Assembly: GCF_036669915.1 (NCBI RefSeq)
Contig: NC_089319.1
Location: 1,436,082-1,500,081 of the forward strand
DNA length: 64,000 nucleotides
Source: Pocillopora verrucosa
Lineage: Eukaryota > Cnidaria > Anthozoa > Scleractinia > Pocilloporidae
Reading direction: 5' to 3'
Below, one piece after another: positions 34,194-44,884 of this stretch. The notes beneath the pieces were generated by a model. The model made no database searches. It saw only the letters and a program-made list of their open reading frames with translations, and was not told the origin of the DNA. Positions within the stretch are counted from its first letter, which is position 1. Each line of letters starts with the position of its first letter. A program made the position numbers and the translations under genes.

Positions 34194-36083
34194 TCACGTG
34201 ACTTTCTTTAAATGAGCATTTTTGTGATGCCCTAGGCCCTTATTTGGCAGGTGACCTGGGTGATGTGGACTTAATTTAGGACCATCCCCCTGACCTCCAG
34301 GCCCCCCGGGAAGAGCTTCTAAAATGACAGCCGCTGATAAGAAAACAATATAGGTTAACAATAGTATACCTCCCGAACGTTTATCCAATCTCCAACTATT
34401 TCGGTGTATCACGAATAATGTCGCTAAAACTGTGCCAAACAGGCACAAAGACGTATAAACTACATGTCCACTGTGAATTAAAACGACGCTTTTCGGATGA
34501 ACAACAGTCGTGGCTAAAAACCATGGAAGACCTAAGCAGAGGACGTCAAAGATATTGCTACCAACACAATTAGCCAAAGCCATGTCTCCCATTCCATGTT
34601 TAGCGACTACAAGACTTGCAATAGCATCCGGGACACTAGAACCAGCTGCCAATAGTGTCAGTCCCATGATGCATTCTGGTATATCAAAAGTCTCGCCTAT
34701 GATTGACACAGTCCACACGAGTACATACGATATGAGGGCCATCCATAAGATGGATACTACAAACGTGACTGGGTACCAGTTCTCCCAACCTTTCTTGCGA
34801 CAGTCGGGCATTGTTAGGAAGAAAAGGGCGTGGACGGGTAACATGATCACCCAGATCACTAATTGAAAAGAACTCTTAGGAATTTCGAACGGAGATTTTT
34901 CTGAAAAACCATGAGCTTGAGAAGAGGAGGTATCGGGATCATTGACTCCCCTTCCTTCTCTAGCGCAGTCAGTGTCTTTCATTTCATTTTCTTTGTCGGT
35001 AATAATTTCGTTGTTTCCTAAATCCTCTTCCCCGGATTTTTCCAGGGCTTCTTGACCATTGCCTTTCCCAACGGCATTTTCGTGGGGGTCCTCCATTGAG
35101 ACCATTTCAAATCCCTTCCGTAAATGGCAAAACTTTACGCAAACTCTCTCAAACAAACCTTCGAGTTTCTTATTGAAGCACATAACTATTATGTAACCAA
35201 GATATAAGAATGGAAACACCAAGGCTTCGTACCAGTGAACTATGTTATCCTCTATGACAATTAACAGAGCGGTCAGATGTATAGTGTATGCCACAGAATC
35301 CCTCAAAAGCGGCCACGTCCGAAGAGCTATGGAGATACCAGAACACAGCCCACAAATGGCCGATATGAAGAGGATATTGAACATAGTTGAACCAATAATA
35401 GTACCCAGGCCTATATCACCCTCACCCATGAATACGGACGCAATTGCGATGAACAGTGTGGGCATAGAACTACCAGCAGCCATGAATGTTGCGCCTGCAA
35501 CGTCTGTCGGGATACGTAGTCTAAAGCGGGTAAAAAGTATTTTGAACATCAGTTTAAAACATCAGTTTTTGACTTCTAAAGCTTAGTAAATGTACCTCCC
35601 AAATTAACGCAAAAAATTTTTTTGATTACTTTTTGGACATTTTTACAGTTAATCTGTGAACTCTAGAAGCAAAAAGTGTAGTGATGTTAGCCAGTTACAA
35701 TTGTTTTCAGACACTGTTTGCCCTCAAAGATTTCAGTTGCTTGCTGAATCTAAAGATGTAAAAAGGCTGAAATGTACACATCATGCAAAAACGTATCCCT
35801 TTCGTTCATCTCCAAAAACCAAAGATAACTATACTACTCACCGTTTGCATAGTTTTTCAAGTGACGCGCAAAAATAATGATCACACAAAACTGCTAGTGC
35901 CCCAAAGCAGTACAGGCATACCAGGGTGTGTATAACAACGGCTCCTTCTCGCCTCTGCTGCAGTGAGAACAGCGTTTCATATTGCAGTACATTGATAATC
36001 TTGTGGCTGCTACAGTTGAAGAAGTGCCGTTTAACGTGACGAATATGATGAAGGACGCTAAGTTTCCTGGGAAGTCGATCCAT
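34194..36083 (-). CDS. NCKX-like K+-dependent Na+/Ca2+ exchanger (SLC24 family), paralogue A
   Basis: Two coding exons, 36083-35842 and 35520-34194, give 1,569 nt (522 aa). A 5' UTR acceptor at about 36131-36132 implies an upstream non-coding exon. Membrane segments cluster around alpha-1 (DVAGATFMAAGSSMPTLF, about 87-104) and alpha-2 (IPECIMGLTLLAAGSSVPDA, about 361-380, then GSNIFD near 401-406). The cytosolic loop (about 220-290) is acidic. Asp379 and Asp406 match the NCKX2 alpha-2 residues for Ca2+/Na+ and K+ binding. At the alpha-1 position where canonical NCKX proteins have Glu (APELF), this protein has Thr102. No N-terminal signal peptide is evident. The last 40 residues are Gly/Pro/His-rich (GGPGGQGDG, LSPHHPGHL), unusual for the family. 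Transport activity is therefore not assured. Confidence 0.88.
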
Positions 36084-36486
36084 TGTTATAAGGTTTTATC
36101 TTGTCATCTGTTTCTGAGGACAAGCTACACCTGAAATGAAGAAAAGTTTGAAAGACAATGGATCACAATTGATACCTTAGTCTCGATCCGCTGTGGTTTA
36201 AACTTTCGAACAATTTTAAGGGAAGTCAAGAGAATTAGAGACATAAATCTGCCTTGCGGTTTTTTTCATCGCTTTCAACAAATGAGCTGCTAAGTTATGC
36301 CTGGTTTTCGTTAATTTGTGACGAAAGCTTTAAATCGCAGGTGATCATGATTCGATAAATGCCCAAAGATCGCGAAAATCATACGCCTTAGATGTGAATC
36401 CCTTCTGAGTATTCAGGGGTTAACATGGTTGAGGGTTCATGGTAGGAAAAGATAATAGAATACTCCACCACTAAATGAACAGTTGA

Positions 36487-36492
36487 TTTATT
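36487..36492 (-). promoter_or_regulatory. Candidate polyadenylation signal for SLC24 paralogue B
   Basis: TTTATT on the plus strand (AATAAA on the coding strand) lies about 95 bp past the stop codon at 36586. Confidence 0.5.
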
Positions 36493-36585
36493 GACACATA
36501 TCAAAATCTTCTCGATTTCCGCCACTGAGCCATATCTGTTAACCTACTGCTAGCATGGGTTATTTCAAAACCCGTTTTTCTGCGC

Positions 36586-37902
36586 TCAGCAACAAGGCAG
36601 CACTTCGATAAATGTAGCAATACCAAGAAAAATCAAATACATAACAAGAAAAATAACGCCTAGTTTCTCGTCTAACCGCCATTTGTTAAGAGCTATCAGT
36701 AACACTGTACAAATGATACTAGCTATCAAAATCCCTGAAGTAAAAAATATGTTCTCGCTTTGAATGTAAACTACACTGCTCGGAGTGATTATAGTAGTTT
36801 TGATCATCCATGGAATTCCAAGGCATAACATGTCGAAAACATTGCTGCCAATACAATTTGATACAGCCATATCTCCGCTTCCTTGTTTAGCGACCACTAA
36901 GCTAGCGATGGCGTCTGGGAGACTGCTGCCCGCAGCAAGGAATGTCATGCCCATGACGCATTCTGGGATATTGTAAGTGAATCCCACGAGGGAAACCATC
37001 CAGACTAAAATGTACGATAACCCACCCATCCAGAAGGCCGAAACTGTGAATGTTACCAAGTAAAATTTTCGCCATTCCTTCTTACGGCAATCTGGAATTG
37101 TTATATAAAATAAAACTATGGAAGGTAAAGTGAAAATCCAAACTATCCTTGAGAAAAATCCTTTTGGTGTTTTAAAACGATTTTCTTCCTCGTGGGAGGA
37201 ATTATTTTCTAAAGTTTCAGCTTCAGTATCTTGACCTTTCTCATCAACTTCAGAATCTGCTTCGGCGTTGGGTTTTATTATCCGATCTTTCAGTTTCATG
37301 GACCATTCCTCAATATTTGAGTTGAAATACATCACAATAATGTAAACAGAGTATGAGATGAAAAACGCGGCGCTTTCATACCAATGAACTTTCCGATCGT
37401 AAATCGAAATCATCAAGATGATCACGCTAATTACATACATGGTAGAATCTCTAAAAAGCGGATACCAGCTCAAACGCATCGTCAAACCAGCGCCAATACC
37501 ACACAAGGCTATGATGAAAAGTGTGTTGAATATAGTCGAGCCAACTATTGTTCCGAGGCCGATGTCTCCTTCTGTGAAAAATGTCGATATTATTGAGATA
37601 AAGAGTGTCGGTGCGGAGCTTCCCACAGCCATGAAGGTAGCACCGGCCACATCTGGTTTAAGACCCAAACATTTGGTGATTCGGTTCAGCGATGCCACGA
37701 AGTAGTCGTCGCAGACAACAGTCAAAGCGCAAAAGATATGGAGGCAAACTAGAAGATGAAACGTAACTCCACCGTAAAATCTCTGCTCCTGGTTGAACAG
37801 ATCAGGAGGGAATTCTTCAATTCTTGGAGGCCTGCAGGATCTTATTCCACACTCCTCGTTAGCTACGAGTGATAGAGAGCTATCATGGTACACCAGATCC
37901 AT
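36586..37902 (-). CDS. NCKX-like K+-dependent Na+/Ca2+ exchanger (SLC24 family), intronless paralogue B
   Basis: A single 438-aa coding exon starts at MDLVYHD. It has the same architecture as its neighbour: alpha-1 DVAGATFMAVGSSAPTLF (84-101), an acidic loop at about 210-245, and alpha-2 IPECVMGMTFLAAGSSLPDA (312-331) with GSNVFD (352-357). Asp330 and Asp357 are present; Thr99 replaces the family Glu. It lacks the intron that interrupts paralogue A just before alpha-1, and lacks A's Gly/His-rich tail. Canonical NCKX genes have many introns, so intron loss or retrocopy origin is likely. Both genes are co-oriented, about 500 bp apart, and are probably tandem duplicates that have diverged considerably. 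Likely a membrane cation exchanger; location and ions are uncertain. Confidence 0.88.
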   Translation of the reverse strand: MDLVYHDSSLSLVANEECGIRSCRPPRIEEFPPDLFNQEQRFYGGVTFHLLVCLHIFCALTVVCDDYFVASLNRITKCLGLKPDVAGATFMAVGSSAPTLFISIISTFFTEGDIGLGTIVGSTIFNTLFIIALCGIGAGLTMRLSWYPLFRDSTMYVISVIILMISIYDRKVHWYESAAFFISYSVYIIVMYFNSNIEEWSMKLKDRIIKPNAEADSEVDEKGQDTEAETLENNSSHEEENRFKTPKGFFSRIVWIFTLPSIVLFYITIPDCRKKEWRKFYLVTFTVSAFWMGGLSYILVWMVSLVGFTYNIPECVMGMTFLAAGSSLPDAIASLVVAKQGSGDMAVSNCIGSNVFDMLCLGIPWMIKTTIITPSSVVYIQSENIFFTSGILIASIICTVLLIALNKWRLDEKLGVIFLVMYLIFLGIATFIEVLPCC

Positions 37903-40900
37903 ATCTTACTGGTTAGATCGCGGTAACCATATCATACTTCACTTAGATGTGTGTCATTTAGAGCTTGCTGAGTGAAATCCCGAACCATAACCTCGTTCAC
38001 ACCTGTAACTTTCTTGTTAGACAACTCAGCCGGCGGCCTTGACCATATTTTGTCACGCCCCGCATAGAATAATCACCGTATCAAACATTGTTGACCTCAA
38101 TTTTAACTCAAAGTTCAGTTTCTGAGTTCAACGCCCCGACAAAAAAAAATCGATCTCTCAGGAAAAATCGTTGCTGAAAGCATTTACCATTGGCCTTCAC
38201 TCAAGAAAAGTGTTTTGTTCTTGTGTAAATTCTAGCAAAGAATCGAGGAAGTGAATGAATATATAAACCGCGAGCACATAATAATGATATGCTAGGGACC
38301 TTTTTCAATTGACACCTTCCAATGCACGACATTCTCAGAAGATGACCAATTGACCATTTTAACAGGTGGCCAAACGGGTGTGTTGAAATATAATTGGCTA
38401 ATGCTCTGTACTTGTTGAATTAAATCCACCTACGGAAATTTGTTGCCTTCATATAAATAGTCCTTTTAGTTCAATAATTCTCATCTGATTATTTTTTTTC
38501 ATCATGAATAGTCTTTACTTTCTGCACTCTCGTGATATAAACTTTTCTATACACTTTCGTAATCTCTGCCCAGCAGCTCATTCAAAAAAATTACTTTTCA
38601 AGTGGCCGTGATTAATTTGTGCTTGAGTGTTTTATGTTCGAATCAAGTAAGAAAGTACTCTCTCTATCACTCAGTGATTTTGAAAATAGTAAACCTTGAA
38701 ATCAAAGTCACAAGTTTTCTTTTGCTTTTCAAAATCTACACTAAACCCCTTTTAAGGAAATCACGTATTGTATTATTTGTATTAATCTAGGCCAAGCGCT
38801 TCCAACAGGTTTGTTTTACATAGATCATGATCAAAAAAGTATTTTATAAATAAAAACAACCTTAAAAGGAAATCCCTTCGATGAAAATGCAACTTAAGAA
38901 GTCAAGATATTACATCATGTAAATCATAGGAGCGTACTGTACCTTGAGAGGTTCAGATTAATTAAATCAAGTAGGATGTTGATTAGAGGTTGTAATTCTT
39001 TATTTTGACAATGAAGGGGCGGATCTTTTGTTAAACGGACGTTCCTGGAGTAAAAAGAAAATTTCAGTCCAGAAACTCCTGTGAAATGTAGACCGAAACT
39101 TAACTGCACCATAATTTTGGACAGCACCTGGATAGACAAACATATATGTATATATTTTTGAACTTCGAGCCACCCTTTCCACAAGTTAACCAGCGTGTTC
39201 AGTCACGCGGAATGTTATGATAACAAAAGAAACGTTTGCGGGTCATGATGACAAAATTTTGACCAATCAGAGCAGGCGCGAGCATAGTTATGTCCTAAGC
39301 AAACATAAATATACATCGATCACTGAAATATAACGAAATCAGGCAAACGAAATCACGCAAATCAGTTACGTTTTATTAGATTGTATTTAACCCAAAATAT
39401 GGCTCTATAAAGCCAAGGGAAACGCAGATGAATGCATGGTGTTATTTTTTTTTTACGACTGCGGATGCCTTATACCCTGCATGTAATTTTATACAAGAGA
39501 AAATACTACCAAGACAGTTTCTCTCAGGTGTGACTTCCAACTTAAAAAAAATTGTGACCAGAATAAAAATAAGAATCAGGTATTTTTTTTTTTAAAGTAA
39601 ACAATCTTTCTTTAAAAAATCAACTTTGATATCGATAGGTATCTCACGGTGTCAATTTATATTGTTTGTATGTCGCATAAAATTCACGTATATTGAATGG
39701 TTCCTTTGTAGATTCCAAATTATTCTAAACGCTTGACTCCAAGCTGGAAAAGGTTTTCCAACCACTTTTCACTAACCGAGGGAGACGCGAATATTTTGTG
39801 GTAAGTGCGCTGGACTCATGATCGACATCTGCGGGCTCAAGCCTAAGCCGAGTTAAGTAGTTGCTTTTATTGCCGAGCTACTTTTCTCTCGCAGTGCTTT
39901 TCTCCATCCAGGAGTTAAAAATAATCTCACCAACGGATAATCTGCGATGAATTAGCACTAATCCCGTCTGAGAAGATTAGCCATGTTTTTTGTCGCTTCA
40001 CGCTGTAGAAACTTGGGTCATTGCCCAGTCAGATAAACTGCGGCGACGTACAACCTGTAACTCGTACTGTCATTGACAGATCAATATGAAGCTAAGGTGT
40101 TTGACAAGAGCCGTTCTCCGCAAGCTCTTCTCCTGCCGTTGACTTTAAAATGGCTTTAATTGCCCATGAAAACAACCCGAAAAATCAAGAGATTAACCCA
40201 TTAAGCTCTTTTAGGAGACAAATAAAAAATCACTGCCAATTAAACATCTCATCTGTTGTTACATTCCCACAAATGTCAGAAAAACTTCGCTGTTGCTAAG
40301 CTATTCAATAACGCAGTGAAGGTAAATATCATAGAAATATATATGACAATAGCACCTTTTACCCGCTAAGAAAAAATAACAAGATCAACAGTTCATGACT
40401 TCGAGTGATGTCAACCTGAACAGTGTCGCTTACCTATATGAACAGGCGATTGGACTTCCCTCTCTAATATACTCTCTTAATTTATTCTGTTGAGGAATCC
40501 TTCTTCTTGAGGGAGAGTCTTTTATAATCAATGTCTGTTCAGTCCAAAGAGGAAGAGACAAATGATAAAGTTTTACATGATGTTACTCTGGAATCTCTTT
40601 TAGTTACTGCTTAGAGTTCTGCCGATGTACCTGCGCGTTACAGGTGTCTCAATAGTTATGGATGAAAACACAACGTTAGGTTAGTCACCAGTCCTCTCAG
40701 CGCACCAACAGCCAGGCGTGTGTGCCAACATAGCGTTCTTTGCATGAGAGTTTTAACTCAGAAACGTTTAAGTTTGTTTCACTTTCGAACGCTAGAAATC
40801 AAACCATCTTTTTTACCTATTTTATTTTTACCCAACCTTGCAACTTTGGCTTTCATAGAAAACCCCCTTATATACTTGATTTTCCAAAGATAAACCACTT

Positions 40901-41314
40901 AGCAATTTTTGAGGGCTTTTGAAGCTTTTTTTGCGCGTCAAAATCGTTTGGTACTTTGGAGAACTTATACTTAGACTCTGATCATTTTTTTTTCCAAATT
41001 TTGAGAATGCAGGATGACACCAAAAATAAATAATTATGAACCTACGCAATCAAAGAAGATATAACTCAAACTTGTGTAGATAAAAAATTCCAAATTACTG
41101 CAGTTTCGTAGATGACAAAATTTTGGTAGCAAATGCGACTTTACATTGCTGAAGATAAGTTTAACAAAAAGTATCGTTGAAAAATGATCACAAACTAAAC
41201 GTTGTGACCGAACTTTTAGACCTATCACGCTCAAGTCACGCTCAAGTCACGCTCCAACAAACTTACGATTTTTTTACGATATTTATCAGTTTTATTTGCC
41301 TCTCTGTCTCGTCC
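37903..41314. other. Gene-poor interval, 3.4 kb
   Basis: It contains only short open frames without signatures, AT-rich tracts, and a small three-unit repeat of CACGCTCAAGT near 41226-41257. The 5' flank of SLC24 paralogue B is at its left end. I see no convincing gene, RNA or complete transposon here. Confidence 0.5.
41291..41296 (-). promoter_or_regulatory. Candidate polyadenylation signal for the 41315-43212 gene
   Basis: TTTATT (AATAAA on the coding strand) begins about 19 bp past the stop codon. This would give a very short 3' UTR. Confidence 0.4.
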
Positions 41315-43212
41315 TTAATCAATGTGATTAAAGTGAGCCATGTAAAGACAGCGCTTTGGTTCATCGCTCGGCTTTAGTTCAAACTGCCCGTTAATTCTGA
41401 GTACTTCAGATATTTCATTTTTTCCTACCAACTGGTTTGCGGAAGGAGTGTTGGTTTCTCGGGCTGCATTTCCAGTTTTCCCAAGCTTCTTTTCAGGTGT
41501 TATCTCTTTGTCCTCTTGGACTTCAGTGGCTCTCTCTGTTTCTTTGTCCTCTTGCTGTAAGAGCGGTGTCGTAGGGTTTGAATGCGATGTGTCATTATTT
41601 TCGCCTGTCGTAGAACTGGTGTGATTTTTTGTCGACACTTGCTCGCCAGTTCGCTTTCTGCGTCTTCGTTTGGCCTTCTTTTTAGGTCCCTTTTCAGGGA
41701 GGTCCTTTGTATCAGTGCACAAGGGAGCACCGCTGCCATCTGATACTTGATTTTTTGGTCTCATTTCAGGAAGGCCCTCGACATCTTCATTCAGAGGAGC
41801 ACAACTTTTGTCCGATACTTGTGTTGTTATCTGAGCTTCGGAAAAGTTCTCTTCTAAATTGCTTGGAGATTTTCCGCCTTTTAAAGTTCCATCAGTATCT
41901 TTTCCTCTTGATGCTTGACTCACTTCATAAGGTCTTTGATTAATTAAACACCTACTACTGCAGAGGCCGGCGGCAAATTCGCACATATTAAAATCTACTT
42001 CAGCTGTTTTTGCATTGACAAAAGTGTCGGACACAACTTTTCTGACACATAACAGCTGAGTGTCAAGGCGCCCGTCGTCATCTTCCACGTCAGATAAAAC
42101 TTCCTGTCCTTCATTCAACCAGCATTCTCGGTAATATTCTTCCACCTTGTCGAAATGCCCGATGTTGTATTCTAATCCCTCTAAAAACGCCTTGACTCGT
42201 TCTACTTGGGCTTCGTTTACATCTTCTTGGTCGCTAACATTTGACCAATCCACATTTATGTGACTATCAGGTGTCACAAGCTGACTTGTGCTCGGAACTC
42301 CTAGATCAGGACTGTAGACGTGAGCCCGATCAGTGTTAATAACAATGCTTTCTGGAATTTTGAACTCTACTGAGCCATTTTCATAGTGGTGTTTCCCAAG
42401 GGGGCTTGTGACATCGCCGTTCCAACGATTTATCCAATAATCAACTTTCTTCGGTAATATTGTATAAAAACGTTTAAACAGCTTGTAGATACCCCAAGGT
42501 GCCAAGATCGGGAGAAATAGTGTCCCAACCAAAACGCCTAAGCCAATGGTAGAGTATCTACCTTTTTCTCGTCCGTTCGTCCACTTTTGTGCAAGGAGAA
42601 CAGGGGGGCTGACTGCGCCAGCTGCTGTTAGAGTAAAATTTGTCACGTTTCAGATTAAAGTTGTATATGATTTTTTTGGTTATGAAAAAATTTAATGTGC
42701 TTCTGAAATTTGCGGAATAGAGCAACTTTTTTGTTCGTTCTTCTGGTTTTTCGACAGTCGGTCAAATTAGCTTCAGTTTGTGACCAAGAACTAAAGAATT
42801 TCTAAATTAGTATTTGAAAGTATAAGAAAAAACAATTTTTTTAAAGAGGTGTCTCACCAGTGATAATAGGAACGAAAATCACTCCTCCTATACCGAGGAT
42901 GCATGCTCTCTTTACCCTTTCGACAAACTCTTGTTTCCATCCCATTTCACGATGCTCTTCTAAGACAGTTTCTTCATCGATTTGCAGCCAAACTGGGTCT
43001 CCGTTGACATCATCGCTCAAGGTCAAGCTTACATCTGAGCTTTTCAAAGGTTTCTGGTCAGTTTTTGAATCTTGCGGATCTTTTTTCTCGGGTATCAGTG
43101 AATCATTTGAATTCGGTGAAACTGGGTTTGAACCAATCGCGCATTCCTCCGTTGCTGTTCCGTTGTCCTCTATGTTACGTTCAAATGAAACCGGGGAGCT
43201 ATCATTCTCCAT
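41315..43212 (-). CDS. Unrecognised two-helix membrane protein with repeat and basic cluster
   Basis: Two exons, 43212-42858 and 42624-41315, give 1,665 nt (554 aa). I do not recognise the family. Residues 1-100 are polar and Ser/Asp-rich with a Trp-Lys amphipathic stretch (GWKQEFVERVKRA). A Gly/Ile-rich hydrophobic segment (about 103-123) spans the exon junction. A second (about 144-161, STIGLGVLVGTLFLPILAP) follows a short loop, so a hairpin with both termini on one side is plausible. After the helices come WINRWNGD, acidic regions, a near-perfect 24-residue tandem repeat (about 387-434, QVSD-APL-LPE-PK), the basic run KKKAKRRRRKR (about 433-443) and a Thr/Glu/Lys-rich tail. The second exon has a tandem NAGNAG acceptor (start 42624 or 42621), changing one Ala. 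Function unknown. Confidence 0.78.
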
Positions 43213-43729
43213 TATAGACAGATATTTCCATCAATTTCTAGATCACCACTAAGTACCTTTCATTAATAACAACTGTTACAATTCGCGTGAACTGTCCGTT
43301 AACCTAATCCGTTATGTTTTCAAAACAGAGATCGTTATTTTTAGTGATGGCGCGTGCTGGGCGACGAAAGCGAAAACCCGTAAAAAGAAAATGTTATTAT
43401 TTGACTCGTTCATGAGAACTGTAACTGATAGAGCAGGTGAAAGGGAAGAAATATCCAGATACAGAGTAAGACAACATTTCTCTGACTCCATTCAATATTT
43501 TAATATGAAAACTTAAAAAAAAAGGCGAATGCCGACTCGTTTTCCAGATAAGCCCCTTATCTTGTTCTATTTGCTGATTAGGAAGAGTAATATGAACACG
43601 ACGACCCTTCTCTAATGTTTATTCTTGTATTTCATTGCCTTCTATTGTGAACAAGACCTAAATCTTCAAAAAAGAAGCATAAATACTGATTTCCGTGATA
43701 ACACGATTCGTTCGCCCATACTTGTTTAC
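43213..43729. other. 5' flank of the unknown membrane-protein gene
   Basis: About 0.5 kb with no open frame of interest. It includes a GATGGCGCGTGC motif near 43345, a weak YY1-like match, consistent with promoter proximity but not specific. Confidence 0.35.
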
Positions 43730-43861
43730 GCGATTTCATTGCGTGATTTTGTCAACTCTCACCAACTATCAAGAACCGTTTGAACGCAAACATGATAGTC
43801 AAAGATAGTGAATTAAAGTTGAAACTAACATCAACTATCATAACCATTTGAATAAGGCTAA
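43730..43861. mobile_element. Inverted partial copy of the adjacent MITE end
   Basis: This 130-bp segment is the imperfect reverse complement of 43895-44008. It contains ATTGCGTGATTTTGTCAACT, then CCGTTTGAACGCAAAC, and ends ACCATTTGAATAAGGCT. It is a second, older end of the same transposon family facing the element at 43895 across about 33 bp. Confidence 0.8.
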
Positions 43862-43894
43862 AGCGTCGAGATTGATGCAATTACATGTCTTTTA

Positions 43895-44394
43895 AGCCCC
43901 GTTCAAACGGTCGTGATAGTCGACGATAGTTTCAACTATCATCCACTATCAGGTTTGCGTTCAAACGGTTCATGATAGTTGACAAAATCACGCAATGAGA
44001 TCGCGTAAGTGTAAAAAAGTATCGCGCGTGCTGAGGTCTGCAATTTCGGTGGCATTTGAAATTTCAGTCAATAAGTTGCGAGTTGAAGATACTGAAGCCT
44101 ACCAGGGGATGATGAGAATGAACTACGAGACATTCTGCGAAGTTTTAACAACTACCGTAGTCATTTTACCCTTTGCTATTTCGATTTGGGCCCATCTTTG
44201 ACATAACTGCTTACCGTAAAAACTATCATTCACAATCACCCACCCGTACAAACGGTAAAAACTATCATCAACTATCATGTCAAATTGGAACATGTCCAAT
44301 CTACATCATAGTCAATGACAGTGCATGATAGTTCGTGTTCAAGCGCGTGGTAGTTGAAACTTTCATCAACTATTATGACCGTTTGAACAGGGCT
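43895..44394 (+). mobile_element. Non-autonomous DNA transposon, Harbinger-type remnant
   Basis: Terminal inverted repeats are AGCCCCGTTCAAACGGTCGT on the left, and on the right the reverse complement of AGCCCTGTTCAAACGGTCAT. The interior repeats CAACTATCAT-type motifs. An internal plus-strand frame at 43995-44201 (68 codons) contains a run (VEDTEAYQGMMRMNYETF) resembling the region ahead of the catalytic domain in Harbinger transposases (Tyr-x-x-x-x-Arg-Met-x-x-x-x-Phe). No catalytic region remains. A target-site duplication could not be fixed. Confidence 0.72.
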
Positions 44395-44396
44395 TT

Positions 44397-44884
44397 GCAG
44401 CATAGCCAACTTCTGATATATCGTCAAAAAGAAAACCATCAATTTTTGTCATAAAGTAACACTTCTTAACTATCATCTGATACACATAGGAAGTTTGAAA
44501 GTACATCCTAGTGGAAATTCTGTGAAAGTAAAATTTGACTGCCAGAGGTTCAGTCATTTTGTAACCGTGCCCGACTGCAGGTCTCGTAGCCAAGAAAGTT
44601 CAAGGGAACGCAATAGTGAATATGGTTCGAAAGATAACGGAAATGAAACCATATTCTGTGTAGTACTGGATTACCCGTTATTCCAATATATTTTAACCAC
44701 TACTATCTCAGAAGACCTTCAGCTCAGATTACATAAACTACAAAACGGTGCGACAGTATCAGCTTTGTTTTACCTCACTCTGTTTTTATTATGACTTTGT
44801 GTAACAGGAGATAGACTTTGCAGTGATGCATCAGTCTTCACCTGAATTACAAATTGTTTACATGCTGTGTAAAATATTCCATTT
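44397..44884. other. ASB gene 3' flank, no gene recognised
   Basis: A plus-strand frame of 99 codons (44495-44794) crosses this stretch but has no recognisable domain and lies antisense to the ASB 3' UTR, so it is not called. AATAAA on the minus strand occurs at 44785-44790. Confidence 0.45.
44785..44790 (-). promoter_or_regulatory. Candidate ASB polyadenylation signal
   Basis: TTTATT on the plus strand, about 95 bp past the ASB stop codon at 44885-44887. Confidence 0.5.

Noticed and set aside
38602-41234. Several 60-86-codon frames in the gene-poor interval
   Set aside because: Random-length frames on both strands without signatures, splice context or codon regularity.
42860-43252. Plus-strand 130-codon frame
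   Set aside because: Antisense shadow of the first exon of the unknown membrane protein, which has proper splice sites and frame continuity.
44495-44794. Plus-strand 99-codon frame downstream of the ASB gene
   Set aside because: No domain, antisense to the probable ASB 3' UTR, and no splice partner found.
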